A stretch of DNA of 64,000 nucleotides, taken from positions 1 to 64,000 of the forward strand of contig NZ_JOIY01000008.1 of NCBI RefSeq assembly GCF_000720185.1, given 5' to 3'. The number at the start of each line of letters is the position of its first letter. The first letter of the stretch is position 1. Below the pieces are notes generated by a model that saw only the letters and a program-made list of their open reading frames with translations, had not been told where the DNA came from and searched no databases. The DNA comes from Streptomyces sp. NRRL S-340. Lineage in GTDB: Bacteria; Actinomycetota; Actinomycetes; Streptomycetales; Streptomycetaceae. The translations under genes and the position numbers were made by a program. Below, one piece after another: positions 55,909 through 64,000 of this stretch.

Positions 55909-57504
55909 TCACCCGCCGTCTTCGCCCGCACCCCGGGGCTCGCGGCGCGGGTACCAGGCGACCACCAGGACGCCGACCGCCACCACCAGGACGGCCAGCA
56001 CGCGCATCGCGGTGTCGAGGGAAGTGGTGAAGTCCGTGACGACGGCGTGCCGCAGGCCGGGCGAGGTCGGACCCTGGGCGGCCAGGCGCTGCTCGGCGGC
56101 GGGTACGGTCGTCGGCGCGCCGGGCCCGCGCAGCGGCTCCGGGAGGCCCGCGGTGAACACCCCGGTCACCACGCTGCCGCCGACCGCGACCCCCAGTGCG
56201 CTGCCCAGCTCCCGCGCGAGGCTCTGCAACCCCGAGCCCACCGCGGCCCGGTGCGCCGGCAGCGCGGACATCATGCCGTGCGACAGCAGCGGCGTGGCCA
56301 GGCCGCACCCGGCCGCGGTGAGCGTCGCCCCGAACGCGTACAGGACGTACGGGGTGTCCGGGCCGACCAGCGAGACCGTGCCCAGACCGGCCGCCAGCAC
56401 CGCCAGCCCGAACCCGAGCGTCACCCGTGGGCCGGTACTCCGCTGCGCAGCCACCGCCCAACGCGGTGCGAGCAGCAGCGCACCCGCCATCGGCAGCAGC
56501 CGCACCCCCGCCCCCAGCGGCGAGCAGCCCTTGGCGTACTGGAGATACTGCCCGTTGACGTAGAACAGGCCGAACATCCCGACGAACACCAGCGCCATCC
56601 CGACCGCCCCCGCCCGCACCACCGGCACGGTGAACAGCCGCGGGTCCAGCATCGGATGCTCACGTCGCAGCTCCCAGCCGGCCCAGGCCGCCAGCAGCAC
56701 CGCCGCGGCACCGAAGCCGCCCAGCACCCGCGTGCTGACCCAGCCCGCCTGCGGGCCGGAGACGATGCCCGACAGCAGCGCGAGGAATCCCGCCGTCAGC
56801 AGGCCCGCCGACACCACCGACACCGGCCGGTCGTGCCGCGGTGGTGCCGGGGAGAACGCCACCACCAGGACGAGCGCCGCCAGCGACAGCGGCACCACGC
56901 ACCAGAACACCGCCCGCCACGAGCCGGTCTGCAGCGCCGCGCCGCCGCCCACGTTGCCCAGCACGGCCGCCAGACCCGTCATCGACGCCCACACCGCCAC
57001 CAGCCGCGGCCGGCGGCACGCCGGCGCGCCGTCCACCATCAGGGCCAGCGTCGTCGGCAGCACCGCCGCGGCGCCCACACCGCTCACCATCCGGCCCGCG
57101 ATCACCGCCCCGATGCCCGGCGCCACGGCGCACAGCACGCATCCCGCGGTGAACAGGCCCATGCCCGTGGCCAGGACCCGCCTGCGGCCGAGCCGGTCGG
57201 CGAGCGCGCCGCCCGGGACGAGCAGGCAGGCGAAGAACACCACGTAGCCGTCGACCACCCACATCACCGACTCGGCCGACGGGCGCAGCGCGCTGCGCGA
57301 CAGCGCGGGGACGGCGAGGTTCACCGCGGAGACCATGCCCACCACCAAGGTGACGCACAGACACATCACGGCGACGGTCAGCGGTCCGGGGCCCTGGGCG
57401 GCGAGGGCGCCCCGGGTGCCGGACGCGGCCCCCGCCCTGCCCGCCTGCGCGGGCCCGGCCGGCCCGGACGCCGCCCTGCCTGTGGTCCTGGGGCCGGAGT
57501 TCAC
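55909..57504 (-). CDS. MFS transporter of the 14-helix DHA2 family
   Basis: A 531-residue drug-exporter-type protein with about fourteen helices. MWVVDGYVVFFACLLVPGGALADRLGRRRVLATG carries the motif-A loop, and GAAAVLPTTLALMVDGAP, GNVGGGAALQTGSWRAVFW fit the family. GTG 57504 overlaps the GntR stop (GTGA), so it is translationally coupled to that regulator. The Ala/Gly-rich N-terminal 40 residues are cytoplasmic. Export of an antibiotic or metabolite is likely; the substrate is unknown. Confidence 0.92.
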   Translation of the reverse strand: MNSGPRTTGRAASGPAGPAQAGRAGAASGTRGALAAQGPGPLTVAVMCLCVTLVVGMVSAVNLAVPALSRSALRPSAESVMWVVDGYVVFFACLLVPGGALADRLGRRRVLATGMGLFTAGCVLCAVAPGIGAVIAGRMVSGVGAAAVLPTTLALMVDGAPACRRPRLVAVWASMTGLAAVLGNVGGGAALQTGSWRAVFWCVVPLSLAALVLVVAFSPAPPRHDRPVSVVSAGLLTAGFLALLSGIVSGPQAGWVSTRVLGGFGAAAVLLAAWAGWELRREHPMLDPRLFTVPVVRAGAVGMALVFVGMFGLFYVNGQYLQYAKGCSPLGAGVRLLPMAGALLLAPRWAVAAQRSTGPRVTLGFGLAVLAAGLGTVSLVGPDTPYVLYAFGATLTAAGCGLATPLLSHGMMSALPAHRAAVGSGLQSLARELGSALGVAVGGSVVTGVFTAGLPEPLRGPGAPTTVPAAEQRLAAQGPTSPGLRHAVVTDFTTSLDTAMRVLAVLVVAVGVLVVAWYPRREPRGAGEDGG

Positions 57505-58526
57505 CGTTCGCCTCCTGTCCGTCGTACGCGATCGTCGTCGCGCGGGCCCGGACCGCTGTCCGTGCCGGGACCGGCGTCCGGGTCCGGACCGGCGTCCGGG
57601 TCCGGACCGGTGTGCGGGGCTGGGCCGGCGGGTGATGCAGGGTCGGTGTGGCGGTCCGGCGCGGTGCGCGAGCCCGGACCGGCGTACGGGTCCGGACCGG
57701 TGGACGAGTCAGGGAGGTCCGGGGCGGCGCGGACGAGTTCGGCACGGAAAGCCAGCCGGTCGCCGCGGATGCGCAGGAACTCCAGGTCCACCGGGCGCCC
57801 GTCGGGCAGTCTGGTCAGCCGTTCCACGGTGAACAGCGCCGAGCCGGCCGGGATGTCCAGCAGCGCGCACGTGTGCGGGTCACCGCCCACCGCGTGCACG
57901 GTGACACTCGCCGAGCCGAGCCGGCCGCCGGTGGACTGCTCGATGAGACCGAACAGGTCCCGCCCGGCCAGGTCGGCGGCCAGCAGCGGCAGCCCGATGT
58001 CCGCGGCCAGGTAGGTCAGGTCGAGGGACAGCGGCACGCCGTCCAGCAGCCGCAGCCGTTCGATGTAGACCACCTGCCCGCCGTCGGGCACGTGCAGCTT
58101 GCGCGCCACCTCACCGGGCGGGCGCACCAGGTCCGCGATTCGCACCCGGTTGGTCACCTCGCCGTGCGCGCGCAGCGTCTCGGCCAGGCCGGTCAGCCGC
58201 TCCAGCGTGTGCTCGTAGGGCCGCCGCACGATCACCGTGCCCACCCCCTGGCGCCGCTCCAGCACGCCCTCGGCGCGCAGCACGCCCAGCGCCTCGCGGA
58301 CGGTGTTGCGCGACACCGCGAAGTCTGCGATCAGCACCCGCTCGTCCGGCAGCATGCCCGAGGCGAACTCCCCGGAGGCGATCTGACGCCGGAGCACGTC
58401 GGCGACCTGCCGGGCCCGGTCCGCCCGGGTCCGCCGCAGGCTCTCCGGTGCCGGACCCCGCGCACGCGGTCCGCCCGGTCCCGGGTCGGCGTCCGGGAGC
58501 GCGGGCTCGGTGGGCGAGGCGTTCAT
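57501..58526 (-). CDS. GntR-family regulator with UTRA domain
   Basis: A 341-residue HutC-subfamily regulator. The winged helix (VADVLRRQIASGEFASGMLPDERVLIADFAVSRNTVREALGVLRAEGVLERRQGVGTVI) covers residues ~40-100. A UTRA ligand domain follows (VVYIERLRLLDGVPLSLDLTYL, SALFTVERLTRLPDGRPVDLEFLRIRGDRLAF), ending about residue 265. The last ~75 residues are a repetitive PDPDAGP/TGPDPYAGP tail from an 18-bp-period DNA repeat around 57560-57690. The stop overlaps the MFS start. It probably represses the gene pair. Confidence 0.9.
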   Translation of the reverse strand: MNASPTEPALPDADPGPGGPRARGPAPESLRRTRADRARQVADVLRRQIASGEFASGMLPDERVLIADFAVSRNTVREALGVLRAEGVLERRQGVGTVIVRRPYEHTLERLTGLAETLRAHGEVTNRVRIADLVRPPGEVARKLHVPDGGQVVYIERLRLLDGVPLSLDLTYLAADIGLPLLAADLAGRDLFGLIEQSTGGRLGSASVTVHAVGGDPHTCALLDIPAGSALFTVERLTRLPDGRPVDLEFLRIRGDRLAFRAELVRAAPDLPDSSTGPDPYAGPGSRTAPDRHTDPASPAGPAPHTGPDPDAGPDPDAGPGTDSGPGPRDDDRVRRTGGER

Positions 58527-59085
58527 GGGACCTCCGCAACGCGTGGGGGGCGGGGACGGACGGGACGGGCGTACACGCGGGTCCGGCGCGCCTCAGCGGC
58601 CGCGGACGCCACGCGTGGCGGTGACCGCGAGGGGGCCGCGCGTCTCGGAGCAGCCGCCGATCGGGCCGACCGTCCCGGCAGGGCACCACGGGCCGCCCGT
58701 ACGCCGTCCACCGGACCGGCCGTCAGGGACCGTGCCCGTACGCCGTCCACGGGGCCGGCCGGGACGGACCGTGTTCGGCTTGCCGGGCCCCGCGGGTTCC
58801 GCCCAAGCTAGGGCGCCGATGTTTCCGGCACGTTACGCCACCCCACCTGACCTGCGCTGACACCCGTGACGTGCGGCGCGGCAGGAGGGGCTGACCCGTT
58901 GCGCCACCTCGTCGCCGCGAGAGCAGCGACATGAGGAGCCGGTCGGACTCCGCGCCCAGAGGCCGCCTTCATGTTCCGTCTGCCGAAACTCTTGTTCCGC
59001 ATGACGGGCTCGCTTAGGGTCGGCGCCTCCGGCTCGGTCGCCCAGCGCGGCCGGGTCTCCCTGTGCGAACACGAAGGAGCGTGCG
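58527..59085. other. 560-bp divergent intergenic region
   Basis: No gene recognised. CCCGTACGCCGTCCAC occurs at 58696-58711 and 58735-58750 (39-bp period). Near 58970-59010 the pair CATGTTCCGTCTG and CTTGTTCCGCATG is a direct-repeat-like element close to the amidohydrolase gene. Promoters for both flanking genes must lie here. Confidence 0.45.
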
Positions 59086-60747
59086 GTGGTGCAGCAGGCG
59101 TCGCAGGACGGGTCGTCGCAGCCGAAGGACGAGGCGGTGGGCGAGGACGGCAGGCACGGCACCGGCGGACGGGCCGACGCGGGGCGGGGCGTGCGGCCGG
59201 AAGCGGCCCGCGAGGACGGCGGGACGCGCGGCGTGGGGCGCCGCGGCTTCGTCGTCGGGGCCGGACTGGCCGGAGCCGGCGGCCTGCTCGGCGCCGGCGG
59301 GTCCGCCCCGGCGGCTGCCGCCGGACGCGCAGGTCAGGACCCTCACGGCGCTCACGGCCACGGCACTCCCGGACCGGAGGACTTCCGCGCCGAGCGGCTG
59401 CTGCTCGTACCCGACGTGGTCCTGCTGGCCGAAGGGCCGGTCAAGGACCGCGCGGTGCTCGTCCAGGACGGCACCTTCCGGGCCGTCGGACCGGTCCGCC
59501 GGCTCACCGACGCGCACCGCGACGCCCGCGTCGTGCGGCTGACGGGCCACCTGCTCATGCCGGGCTTCGTGGACGCCCACCACCACCTGACGCAGAGCTT
59601 CGGCAAGGCCCAGGCGTTCGGACAGCCCTCGGAGATCTTCAAGACCGTCTGGGAGCCGCTGGAACACGCCCTGGACGAGGAGACCGCCCACCTCTCGGCG
59701 AAGCTCGCGGCCCTGGAGGCACTGCGCGGCGGGTTCACCACCGCCGCCGACGCCGGCACCCGCGCGCCCGTCGACGTGGGCGTCATCGCCCAGGCAGCCG
59801 AGGAGGCCGGGCTGCGCTGCGTGCTGTCCAAGGTGGTCTCCGACGGCAAGGGCGGCGAGGCACACCTGGAGCGCTTCCGCGGATCCCGGCTGATCCACCC
59901 CTCGCTCGCGATACCCGTCCCCGAGGACGCCACCGCCGAGGTGCTGAAGAGGACCGCCGACCTGTGCGCGGACGCCGGCGCGGTCTTCCAGGTCCACGTC
60001 AACGAACACCTGGCCGCCGTGGAACGCTCGCTCAAGAGCGTGGGCCGCCGCCCGGTGTCCTACCTGCATCACATCGGCGCCCTCAACGCGCAGACCCTCG
60101 GCGCCCACGCCACCCTGCTCACCCCCGACGAGATGCGCATGCTCGCCGACACCGGCGCCGCGGTCAGCTACAACCCGGTGGCCAGCGCCTGGAAGGGCAA
60201 CGCCGTCGCACACGCCCTGATGTGGCAGGCCCTGGGCATCCGCTTCGGCACCGGCACCGACGGCACCCGCGGCGACGGCTTCCGCCTGGTCGACGCCGCG
60301 GAGAGCGCCCAGCGTCTGGCCTACGGCCTGACGACCGGTGACTGCGCGTGCGGCGCCGGCGGCGTGTGGCTCGCCCACGCCACCGCCCTGGGTGCCGACG
60401 CGCTCGGGCTCGGCGAGGTGACGGGTGAGATCGCCGTCGGCAAGGCCGCCGACTTCCTGCTCGTCGACCTCCGGGTGCCCGAACTCACCCCGTCCTACGA
60501 CCTGTCGTGGGAACTGGTCCGGCTGGCCGGCCGCGACCAGATCACCGCGGTCTTCGTGGACGGCAGGCTCCGGCTGTGGCACGGCTGGCCCACCGACTGG
60601 GACGGGCCCGCGCTGGTCCGCAAGGCCGCGGAGACGGGACCGGAGGTCGTACGGCGTGCCCGGGTCCAACGCGTGGACCCGGACCCGGACGGCTCCGCCC
60701 GCCACCCGGGACGCCTCCGCTCCCGGCCCGCCACGACCGCCCGGTGA
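59086..60747 (+). CDS. Tat-exported amidohydrolase/deaminase
   Basis: A 553-residue metal-dependent amidohydrolase of the chlorohydrolase/guanine-deaminase/SAH-deaminase class. After a long polar leader, GRRGFVVGAGLAGAGGLLGAGG (R52-R53) is a twin-arginine signal. The TIM-barrel core has DAHHHL (H165, H167), VHVNEHLAA, LHHIGALN and GTDGTRGD (D392), the metal and catalytic residues. The C-terminal composite domain reads GEIAVGKAADFLLVDLR. GAAGGAG precedes GTG 59086. Export is unusual for this class. The substrate is unknown; an extracellular purine, pterin or triazine-like amine are all possible. Confidence 0.87.
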   Translation: MVQQASQDGSSQPKDEAVGEDGRHGTGGRADAGRGVRPEAAREDGGTRGVGRRGFVVGAGLAGAGGLLGAGGSAPAAAAGRAGQDPHGAHGHGTPGPEDFRAERLLLVPDVVLLAEGPVKDRAVLVQDGTFRAVGPVRRLTDAHRDARVVRLTGHLLMPGFVDAHHHLTQSFGKAQAFGQPSEIFKTVWEPLEHALDEETAHLSAKLAALEALRGGFTTAADAGTRAPVDVGVIAQAAEEAGLRCVLSKVVSDGKGGEAHLERFRGSRLIHPSLAIPVPEDATAEVLKRTADLCADAGAVFQVHVNEHLAAVERSLKSVGRRPVSYLHHIGALNAQTLGAHATLLTPDEMRMLADTGAAVSYNPVASAWKGNAVAHALMWQALGIRFGTGTDGTRGDGFRLVDAAESAQRLAYGLTTGDCACGAGGVWLAHATALGADALGLGEVTGEIAVGKAADFLLVDLRVPELTPSYDLSWELVRLAGRDQITAVFVDGRLRLWHGWPTDWDGPALVRKAAETGPEVVRRARVQRVDPDPDGSARHPGRLRSRPATTAR

Positions 60748-60788
60748 CCGGTCCGGACCGGCCGCCGCGCCCGCCGTCACCGGGCCTT

Positions 60789-60887
60789 AGAGCTGCGAAC
60801 AAAAGTGGGCCCCGGCGGGCGGCGCCCGGCACGCGCCCTCGCCGCGTTGCCGGAAGGCCCTGGCAGCTCCGCTGCAAGGACCTTCCG
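60789..60887. repeat. 99-bp repeat, copy 2 (identical to 16048-16146)
   Basis: Perfect 99-of-99 match to copy 1, same strand orientation, with unrelated flanks. The hairpin end (60853-60887) abuts codons of the truncated maleylpyruvate-isomerase-like gene read on the opposite strand. It therefore appears to have landed in, or replaced, that gene's 3' end. See copy 1 for structure. Confidence 0.95.
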
Positions 60888-61468
60888 CACAACAGGGTGG
60901 GCCAGGGGTCCGTGGTGCGCGGGGCATCCGGAAACAGCCGGACGAGCACCCGGGAGCAGAGACCGGCGGGCGGGTTCCAGGCGAGCCCGAGCCCTTGGGC
61001 CAGATCGTGCGTGTGCACCAGGGCCTCCACGATCCCCATCGCGGCGAAACCCTCGGCGTCGGAGACACCGAAGACGTGGTAGGCGCGAGTCTGCGGGGGA
61101 GCCGTGCGCACCATGGCGACCAGCAGGGCGCCGCTGGCCTCCAGCACCTGCAGCAGGCCGGCGGGTCCCGCCTCACGGTCGGCGTGAATCGCGTTCGCGG
61201 GACCGCCGGGCCGCCGGCTCTCCCAAAGGAAGGGCACCTCGCCGTCCAGCGGCGGGGTGCTGGGGCCCAGTTGCACGGCGTAGGCGAAGAGGTCGTCGCT
61301 GAGGTGCTCGACGGTTTCCCAGCAGTCCCATTCCAGCGAACCGGCTTTCCCGTTCCACGCCGCGGGGGGCGCCTCGCGGAGGGCTGCCACAGCGAGGCGC
61401 ACGGCGAGGGCGAGGTCGTCCGCGGTCACGGCGGACTGCGAGGGGCCGGTCTCGGCTGATCGGAACAT
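60888..61468 (-). pseudogene. Maleylpyruvate-isomerase/DinB-like protein, 3' end lost at the 99-bp repeat
   Basis: From ATG 61468 about 194 residues read as a DinB-like/mycothiol-dependent maleylpyruvate isomerase N-terminal-type protein: WDCWETVEHLSDDLFAYAVQLG, ALVAMVRTAPP, GIVEALVHTHDLAQGLGL, RVLVRLFPDAPRTTDPWPTLL. Homologous-looking sequence stops exactly at the repeat border. The frame then runs through the repeat and antisense to the amidohydrolase until 60542, giving a meaningless Arg/Gly-rich tail of over 100 residues. The final ~25 residues normally following DPWPTLL(W) are missing, so function is doubtful. Confidence 0.72.
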
Positions 61469-61831
61469 GGCAGGACCGTACCGTGACGGGAAGGGACCAC
61501 ACCCTCCCCTCTCCCGGCGAGGGCCGCGTCGCGGAACGGCAGGCCGTTCCGCTGCACGGCGGGGCGTGACGGCCACCACCGGCCCGGCCTTCCGCGGGGC
61601 GGCTGGAAGAGGCCGGTGCGCAGGTGCTGCGCGGAGTTCTCGCGGATCCCGCGCGGCCACGGCCCGCGGACGGCCGGCAGCCGGGCCCGGGTGTGCCGAA
61701 ACGTGTGCACGTCGGCCCGGAACAGGTGAAGGGGGCGGGGCGGGTGGGGGCCGTCCCGGAGGACGCCCTCGGGTACGGTACGCGGCCCGAAGCCGGAAGC
61801 GGCAGGCCGTTCGGTCAAGGACGGTGAGCGG
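61469..61831. other. 360-bp intergenic region, no gene seen
   Basis: No convincing coding frame. Contains the leftward promoter region of the truncated gene and sequence downstream of folE. Confidence 0.45.
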
Positions 61832-62488
61832 TCATGGGGTGGCGAGGGCGAGGAATTCGCCGCGGGAGCGGGCGTCGGAGCGGAGGAGTCCGAGCAGGGT
61901 GGAGGTCATGGTGGTCGAGCCGGTGGCCTGGACACCGCGCAGGGTCATGCAGGAATGCTCGGCTTCGATGACCACGCCGACGCCTTTGGGTTCGAGATGG
62001 GTCTGGAGCCAGTCGGCGACCTGCTTGGTCAGACGTTCCTGGACCTGCGGGCGGCAGGCGAAGTGCTCGACGACGCGTGCCAGTTTGGACAGGCCGAGGA
62101 TCCGGGCGCCGGGCAGGTAACCGACGTGGGCCGTGCCGACGAACGGCAGGAGATGGTGCTCGCAGACGGACCGGACGGGGATCCGGCGGGCCAGGACGAG
62201 TTCGTCGTAGCCCTCGTCGTTGGGGAAGGTGGTCAGATCGAAGGGGCGGGGACTGAACAGTTCGGCGTAGGCGCGGGCCATGCGTTCCGGCGTGCCGCGC
62301 AGGCTCTCGGAGGCGGTGGAGATGCCGAGGGCGGCGAGGAACTGGCCGGCCGCGGTCTTAGCCGCGGCCAGGTCGATGCCGGCCGGCTCGTGCACGACCC
62401 GCAGGGCGGGCCGTGCCGGCGGGGTGTCTTCCTCGTCGCGCGGGTGTATTCGGCCGGTGACGTGCTGCGGCTGCGGGTGCTCCGTCAT
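61832..62488 (-). CDS. folE: GTP cyclohydrolase I
   Basis: A 218-residue FolE converting GTP to dihydroneopterin triphosphate. Zn and active-site residues are present: SVCEHHLLPFVGTAHVGYLP (Cys, His-His), ILGLSKLARVVEHFACRPQVQERL, and EHSCMTLRGVQ with the second Cys. The N-terminal ~45 residues are a non-conserved extension. It is the only core-type enzyme in the window, and lacks the folate neighbours (folP, folB, folK, ftsH), so it is probably a second copy with a dedicated role. It starts one base after the stop of the upstream membrane-protein gene, indicating coupling. Confidence 0.95.
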   Translation of the reverse strand: MTEHPQPQHVTGRIHPRDEEDTPPARPALRVVHEPAGIDLAAAKTAAGQFLAALGISTASESLRGTPERMARAYAELFSPRPFDLTTFPNDEGYDELVLARRIPVRSVCEHHLLPFVGTAHVGYLPGARILGLSKLARVVEHFACRPQVQERLTKQVADWLQTHLEPKGVGVVIEAEHSCMTLRGVQATGSTTMTSTLLGLLRSDARSRGEFLALATP

Positions 62489-62489
62489 C

Positions 62490-62945
62490 TCAGCTGCCTC
62501 CGATCCCGAGGGCGGTGAGCAGGACCAGGACCAGGGTGACCACGGCGAACACGCCGTGGGCCAGGACGACCGCCAGGGGGAAGTGACGTTCGGCGGGAAC
62601 CGTCCCGTCGGCTCCCGGGGCCGTCGCGGCGGCCGGCTCTCCGGCGGTGGCGCCCTCGCGGCGGACCGGGATCCAGCGGGCCAGCATCACGAACCCCAGC
62701 AGGGCGACGGGCAGCAACAGGCCGAAAGAGGTCCAGGCCAGGACGCTCTTGTCGGCCACCACGTAGACGATCCACACCACCAGTCCGACCGCCGCCAGGG
62801 CGAAGTGGCCGAAGACGACGGGCGCGGGCAGGCGACTGGCGCCGGACTGCTGCTGGCGGATTCCGCCGCGTTGGATCCAGGTGCCGAGCATGTAGAAGCC
62901 GCCGAGGGCGGTGACCACCCAGGTGATCAGTGCGGCGATGTCCAT
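62490..62945 (-). CDS. Four-helix membrane protein, unknown
   Basis: A 151-residue protein with hydrophobic segments at ITWVVTALGGFYMLGTWI, VFGHFALAAVGLVVWIVYVV, WTSFGLLLPVALLGFVML and LAVVLAHGVFAVVTLVLVLL, and an acidic/Ala-rich loop before the last helix. Two His in membrane segments (GHFAL, AHGVF) recall small heme-type membrane proteins, but I do not recognise the family. Translationally coupled to folE. Confidence 0.75.
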   Translation of the reverse strand: MDIAALITWVVTALGGFYMLGTWIQRGGIRQQQSGASRLPAPVVFGHFALAAVGLVVWIVYVVADKSVLAWTSFGLLLPVALLGFVMLARWIPVRREGATAGEPAAATAPGADGTVPAERHFPLAVVLAHGVFAVVTLVLVLLTALGIGGS

Positions 62946-62978
62946 GGGGAACTCCCGAATGAGGTGCGTCGAAGGGGC

Positions 62979-63065
62979 CGTACGGCACCGGCCGTGGCGC
63001 GGTCCGTACGGCGCCGGACCGGCCGTGGCGCGGTCCGTACGGCGCCGGACCGGCCGTGGTGCGGT
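62979..63065. repeat. 31-bp tandem repeat between two membrane-protein genes
   Basis: Units at 63004-63034 and 63035-63065 (start CCGTACGGCGCCGGACCGG) differ by one base. A shorter copy lacking five bases precedes at 62979-63003 and a partial copy follows. Each junction forms a GGTCCG/CGGACC stem, so the array may act as a terminator for the DUF2231 gene. Confidence 0.9.
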
Positions 63066-63075
63066 CCGTACGGTC

Positions 63076-63624
63076 TCAGGCGGCCGGGCGGGTGCTGCGC
63101 GCGCGCCCGGCGGCGGCGTATCCCTCGGCCTGGGTGCGTTCGTCGGCGACTCGGACGCCGTAGCGGTAGGCGAGCCTGCCGCCGAGGAACCCCGACACGC
63201 CCAGCACGGCGAGGCTGACCGCGGACAGGGCGAGCCTGCCCCAGCCGACGCTTGCGCCGCCGGTGTAGCCGCTCTGGCGCCACAGGAAGTTGACGGCGTA
63301 GGCGACCGTCACCAGCAGGTTCAGCGTCATGTGGACGAGGGCGGTACGGAAGGCCCGGGTCCCCGCGGGGATCGCGAACAGGTCGAGGAACCCGGCCAGG
63401 GCCGCCAGCAGGGCGCCGGCCACCCCGACCGCGATCAGCCACTCCGAGCCCTGGGTCAGGAAACCCGGCCGGTGGACCACGTGGGAGGCGATGTCGAACA
63501 CCAGGCTGGTCACCCAGGCGCCGATCGGCACAGTGACCAGGACCGGGTGGAACGGATGGCCGTACGGGCCGGCCAGCAAGGCGCTGACCGGGCGTTTGGC
63601 CTGAAGCTGTGAATCACCGGACAT
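63076..63624 (-). CDS. DUF2231 membrane protein
   Basis: A 182-residue protein with four helices and the DUF2231 opening GPYGHPFHPVLVTVPIGAWVTSLVFDIAS. A later segment reads GFLDLFAIPAGTRAFRTALVHMTLNLLVT, with the conserved His and Arg. Family function is not established. GAGGAGGGAG precedes ATG 63624. It is divergent from an ArsR-like regulator at the window edge. Confidence 0.88.
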   Translation of the reverse strand: MSGDSQLQAKRPVSALLAGPYGHPFHPVLVTVPIGAWVTSLVFDIASHVVHRPGFLTQGSEWLIAVGVAGALLAALAGFLDLFAIPAGTRAFRTALVHMTLNLLVTVAYAVNFLWRQSGYTGGASVGWGRLALSAVSLAVLGVSGFLGGRLAYRYGVRVADERTQAEGYAAAGRARSTRPAA

Positions 63625-63737
63625 CACAACTCCCTCCTCTGGTTTCACCAACAAGTCTTGGTCTTATTGGAGCGGGCCGTCAAGGGGCCGAGGGCAGTGG
63701 CGTGGCGGGAACATTTGTGTCCACGCGGATGGGGGTT

Positions 63738-64000
63738 ATGGTGGGGGTTGTGGATTCTGATCGGACTGCTCCGGCCGGCACGGCCGACAGCGCCATCGAA
63801 TGCGTCAGTGTCCTGAGTGAGGACTCGCGGCGGCGTATGTTCGCGTTCATTCGCCGTGCGGGTCACGCGGTCACGCGTGACGAGGCCGCCGAGAGCGTGG
63901 GGATCTCCCGCAAGCTCGCCGCCTTCCACCTCGACAAGCTCGTCGACGCCGGTCTGCTGCGCGCCCGTTACGAGACGCCGGGAGGGATCCGGAAGGTCGG
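63738..64000 (+). CDS. ArsR-like helix-turn-helix regulator (cut by window end)
   Basis: From ATG 63738 the frame stays open to the end of the window. The visible ~87 residues contain a winged helix: ECVSVLSEDSRRRMFAFIRRAG, then DEAAESVGISRKLAAFHLDKLVDAGLL and the start of the wing. This fits the ArsR/helix-turn-helix_20 type. Divergent position suggests control of the DUF2231 gene. The ligand domain lies beyond the window. Confidence 0.8.
   Translation, partial: MVGVVDSDRTAPAGTADSAIECVSVLSEDSRRRMFAFIRRAGHAVTRDEAAESVGISRKLAAFHLDKLVDAGLLRARYETPGGIRKV

Overview
The window looks like an accessory segment of a Streptomyces (or close actinomycete) chromosome. GC is very high with G/C-rich third codon positions, starts are often GTG, and families such as TetR, LacI, GntR-UTRA and secreted glycosidases are dense. 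The only core-metabolism enzyme is a stand-alone GTP cyclohydrolase I. No rRNA, tRNA, CRISPR array, phage module or biosynthetic gene cluster was seen. Regulator/transporter/enzyme cassettes alternate with remnants, one decayed insertion sequence and short repeats, as expected of a chromosome arm.

Layout. 0-4.5 kb: flavin monooxygenase, a secreted GH54-CBM42 arabinofuranosidase, and three gene remnants. 4.5-12 kb: SnoaL-like protein/TetR with a perfect operator, two small secreted proteins, a second related TetR, and a two-subunit amidase (AtzE/AtzG-like) divergent from an MFS exporter and a metallo-beta-lactamase-fold hydrolase. 12-15 kb: DUF4291 protein, broken IS5-type transposase, MarR pair. 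15.3-18.9 kb: persulfide/sulfur group (ABM-rhodanese fusion, CstB-like persulfide dioxygenase, rhodanese remnant, TSUP exporter). 19-23 kb: epoxide hydrolase with XRE-cupin regulator; TetR with DMT transporter. 23-29.3 kb: acyl-CoA dehydrogenase and acyl-CoA ligase, TetR, MFS permease, and a NylB-like serine hydrolase. 29.9-31 kb: PNPOx-like flavoprotein and a small membrane protein.

31.1-38.7 kb: a LacI-controlled operon joining a polyamine-type ABC importer to FrlB-like (SIS) and FrlD-like (PfkB) enzymes, read here as fructosamine (Amadori product) uptake and deglycation. 40-49.4 kb: a secreted protein made only of two CBM20 modules, then a LacI-controlled ABC sugar importer with GH2 and GH93-like/CBM13 hydrolases. 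With the GH54 enzyme at 2.2 kb this suggests arabinan or arabino-oligosaccharide use. 49.6-55.6 kb: two hydroxyacyl-CoA-dehydrogenase-like enzymes and a beta-propeller protein divergent from LysR, then an MBL hydrolase with TetR. 55.9-60.7 kb: GntR-MFS pair and a Tat-exported amidohydrolase. 60.8-64 kb: truncated maleylpyruvate-isomerase-like gene, folE, two membrane proteins, and the start of an ArsR-like regulator at the window edge.

The most unusual non-coding signal is a perfect 99-bp repeat at 16048-16146 and 60789-60887. It carries a strong hairpin at one end, and the second copy truncates a gene, so it behaves like a small non-autonomous mobile element. Several divergent promoters carry clear operator dyads (4.9, 9.5, 21.8, 29.75, 37.5 and 42.1 kb). 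All functional calls come from reading motifs and context; no database search was run.
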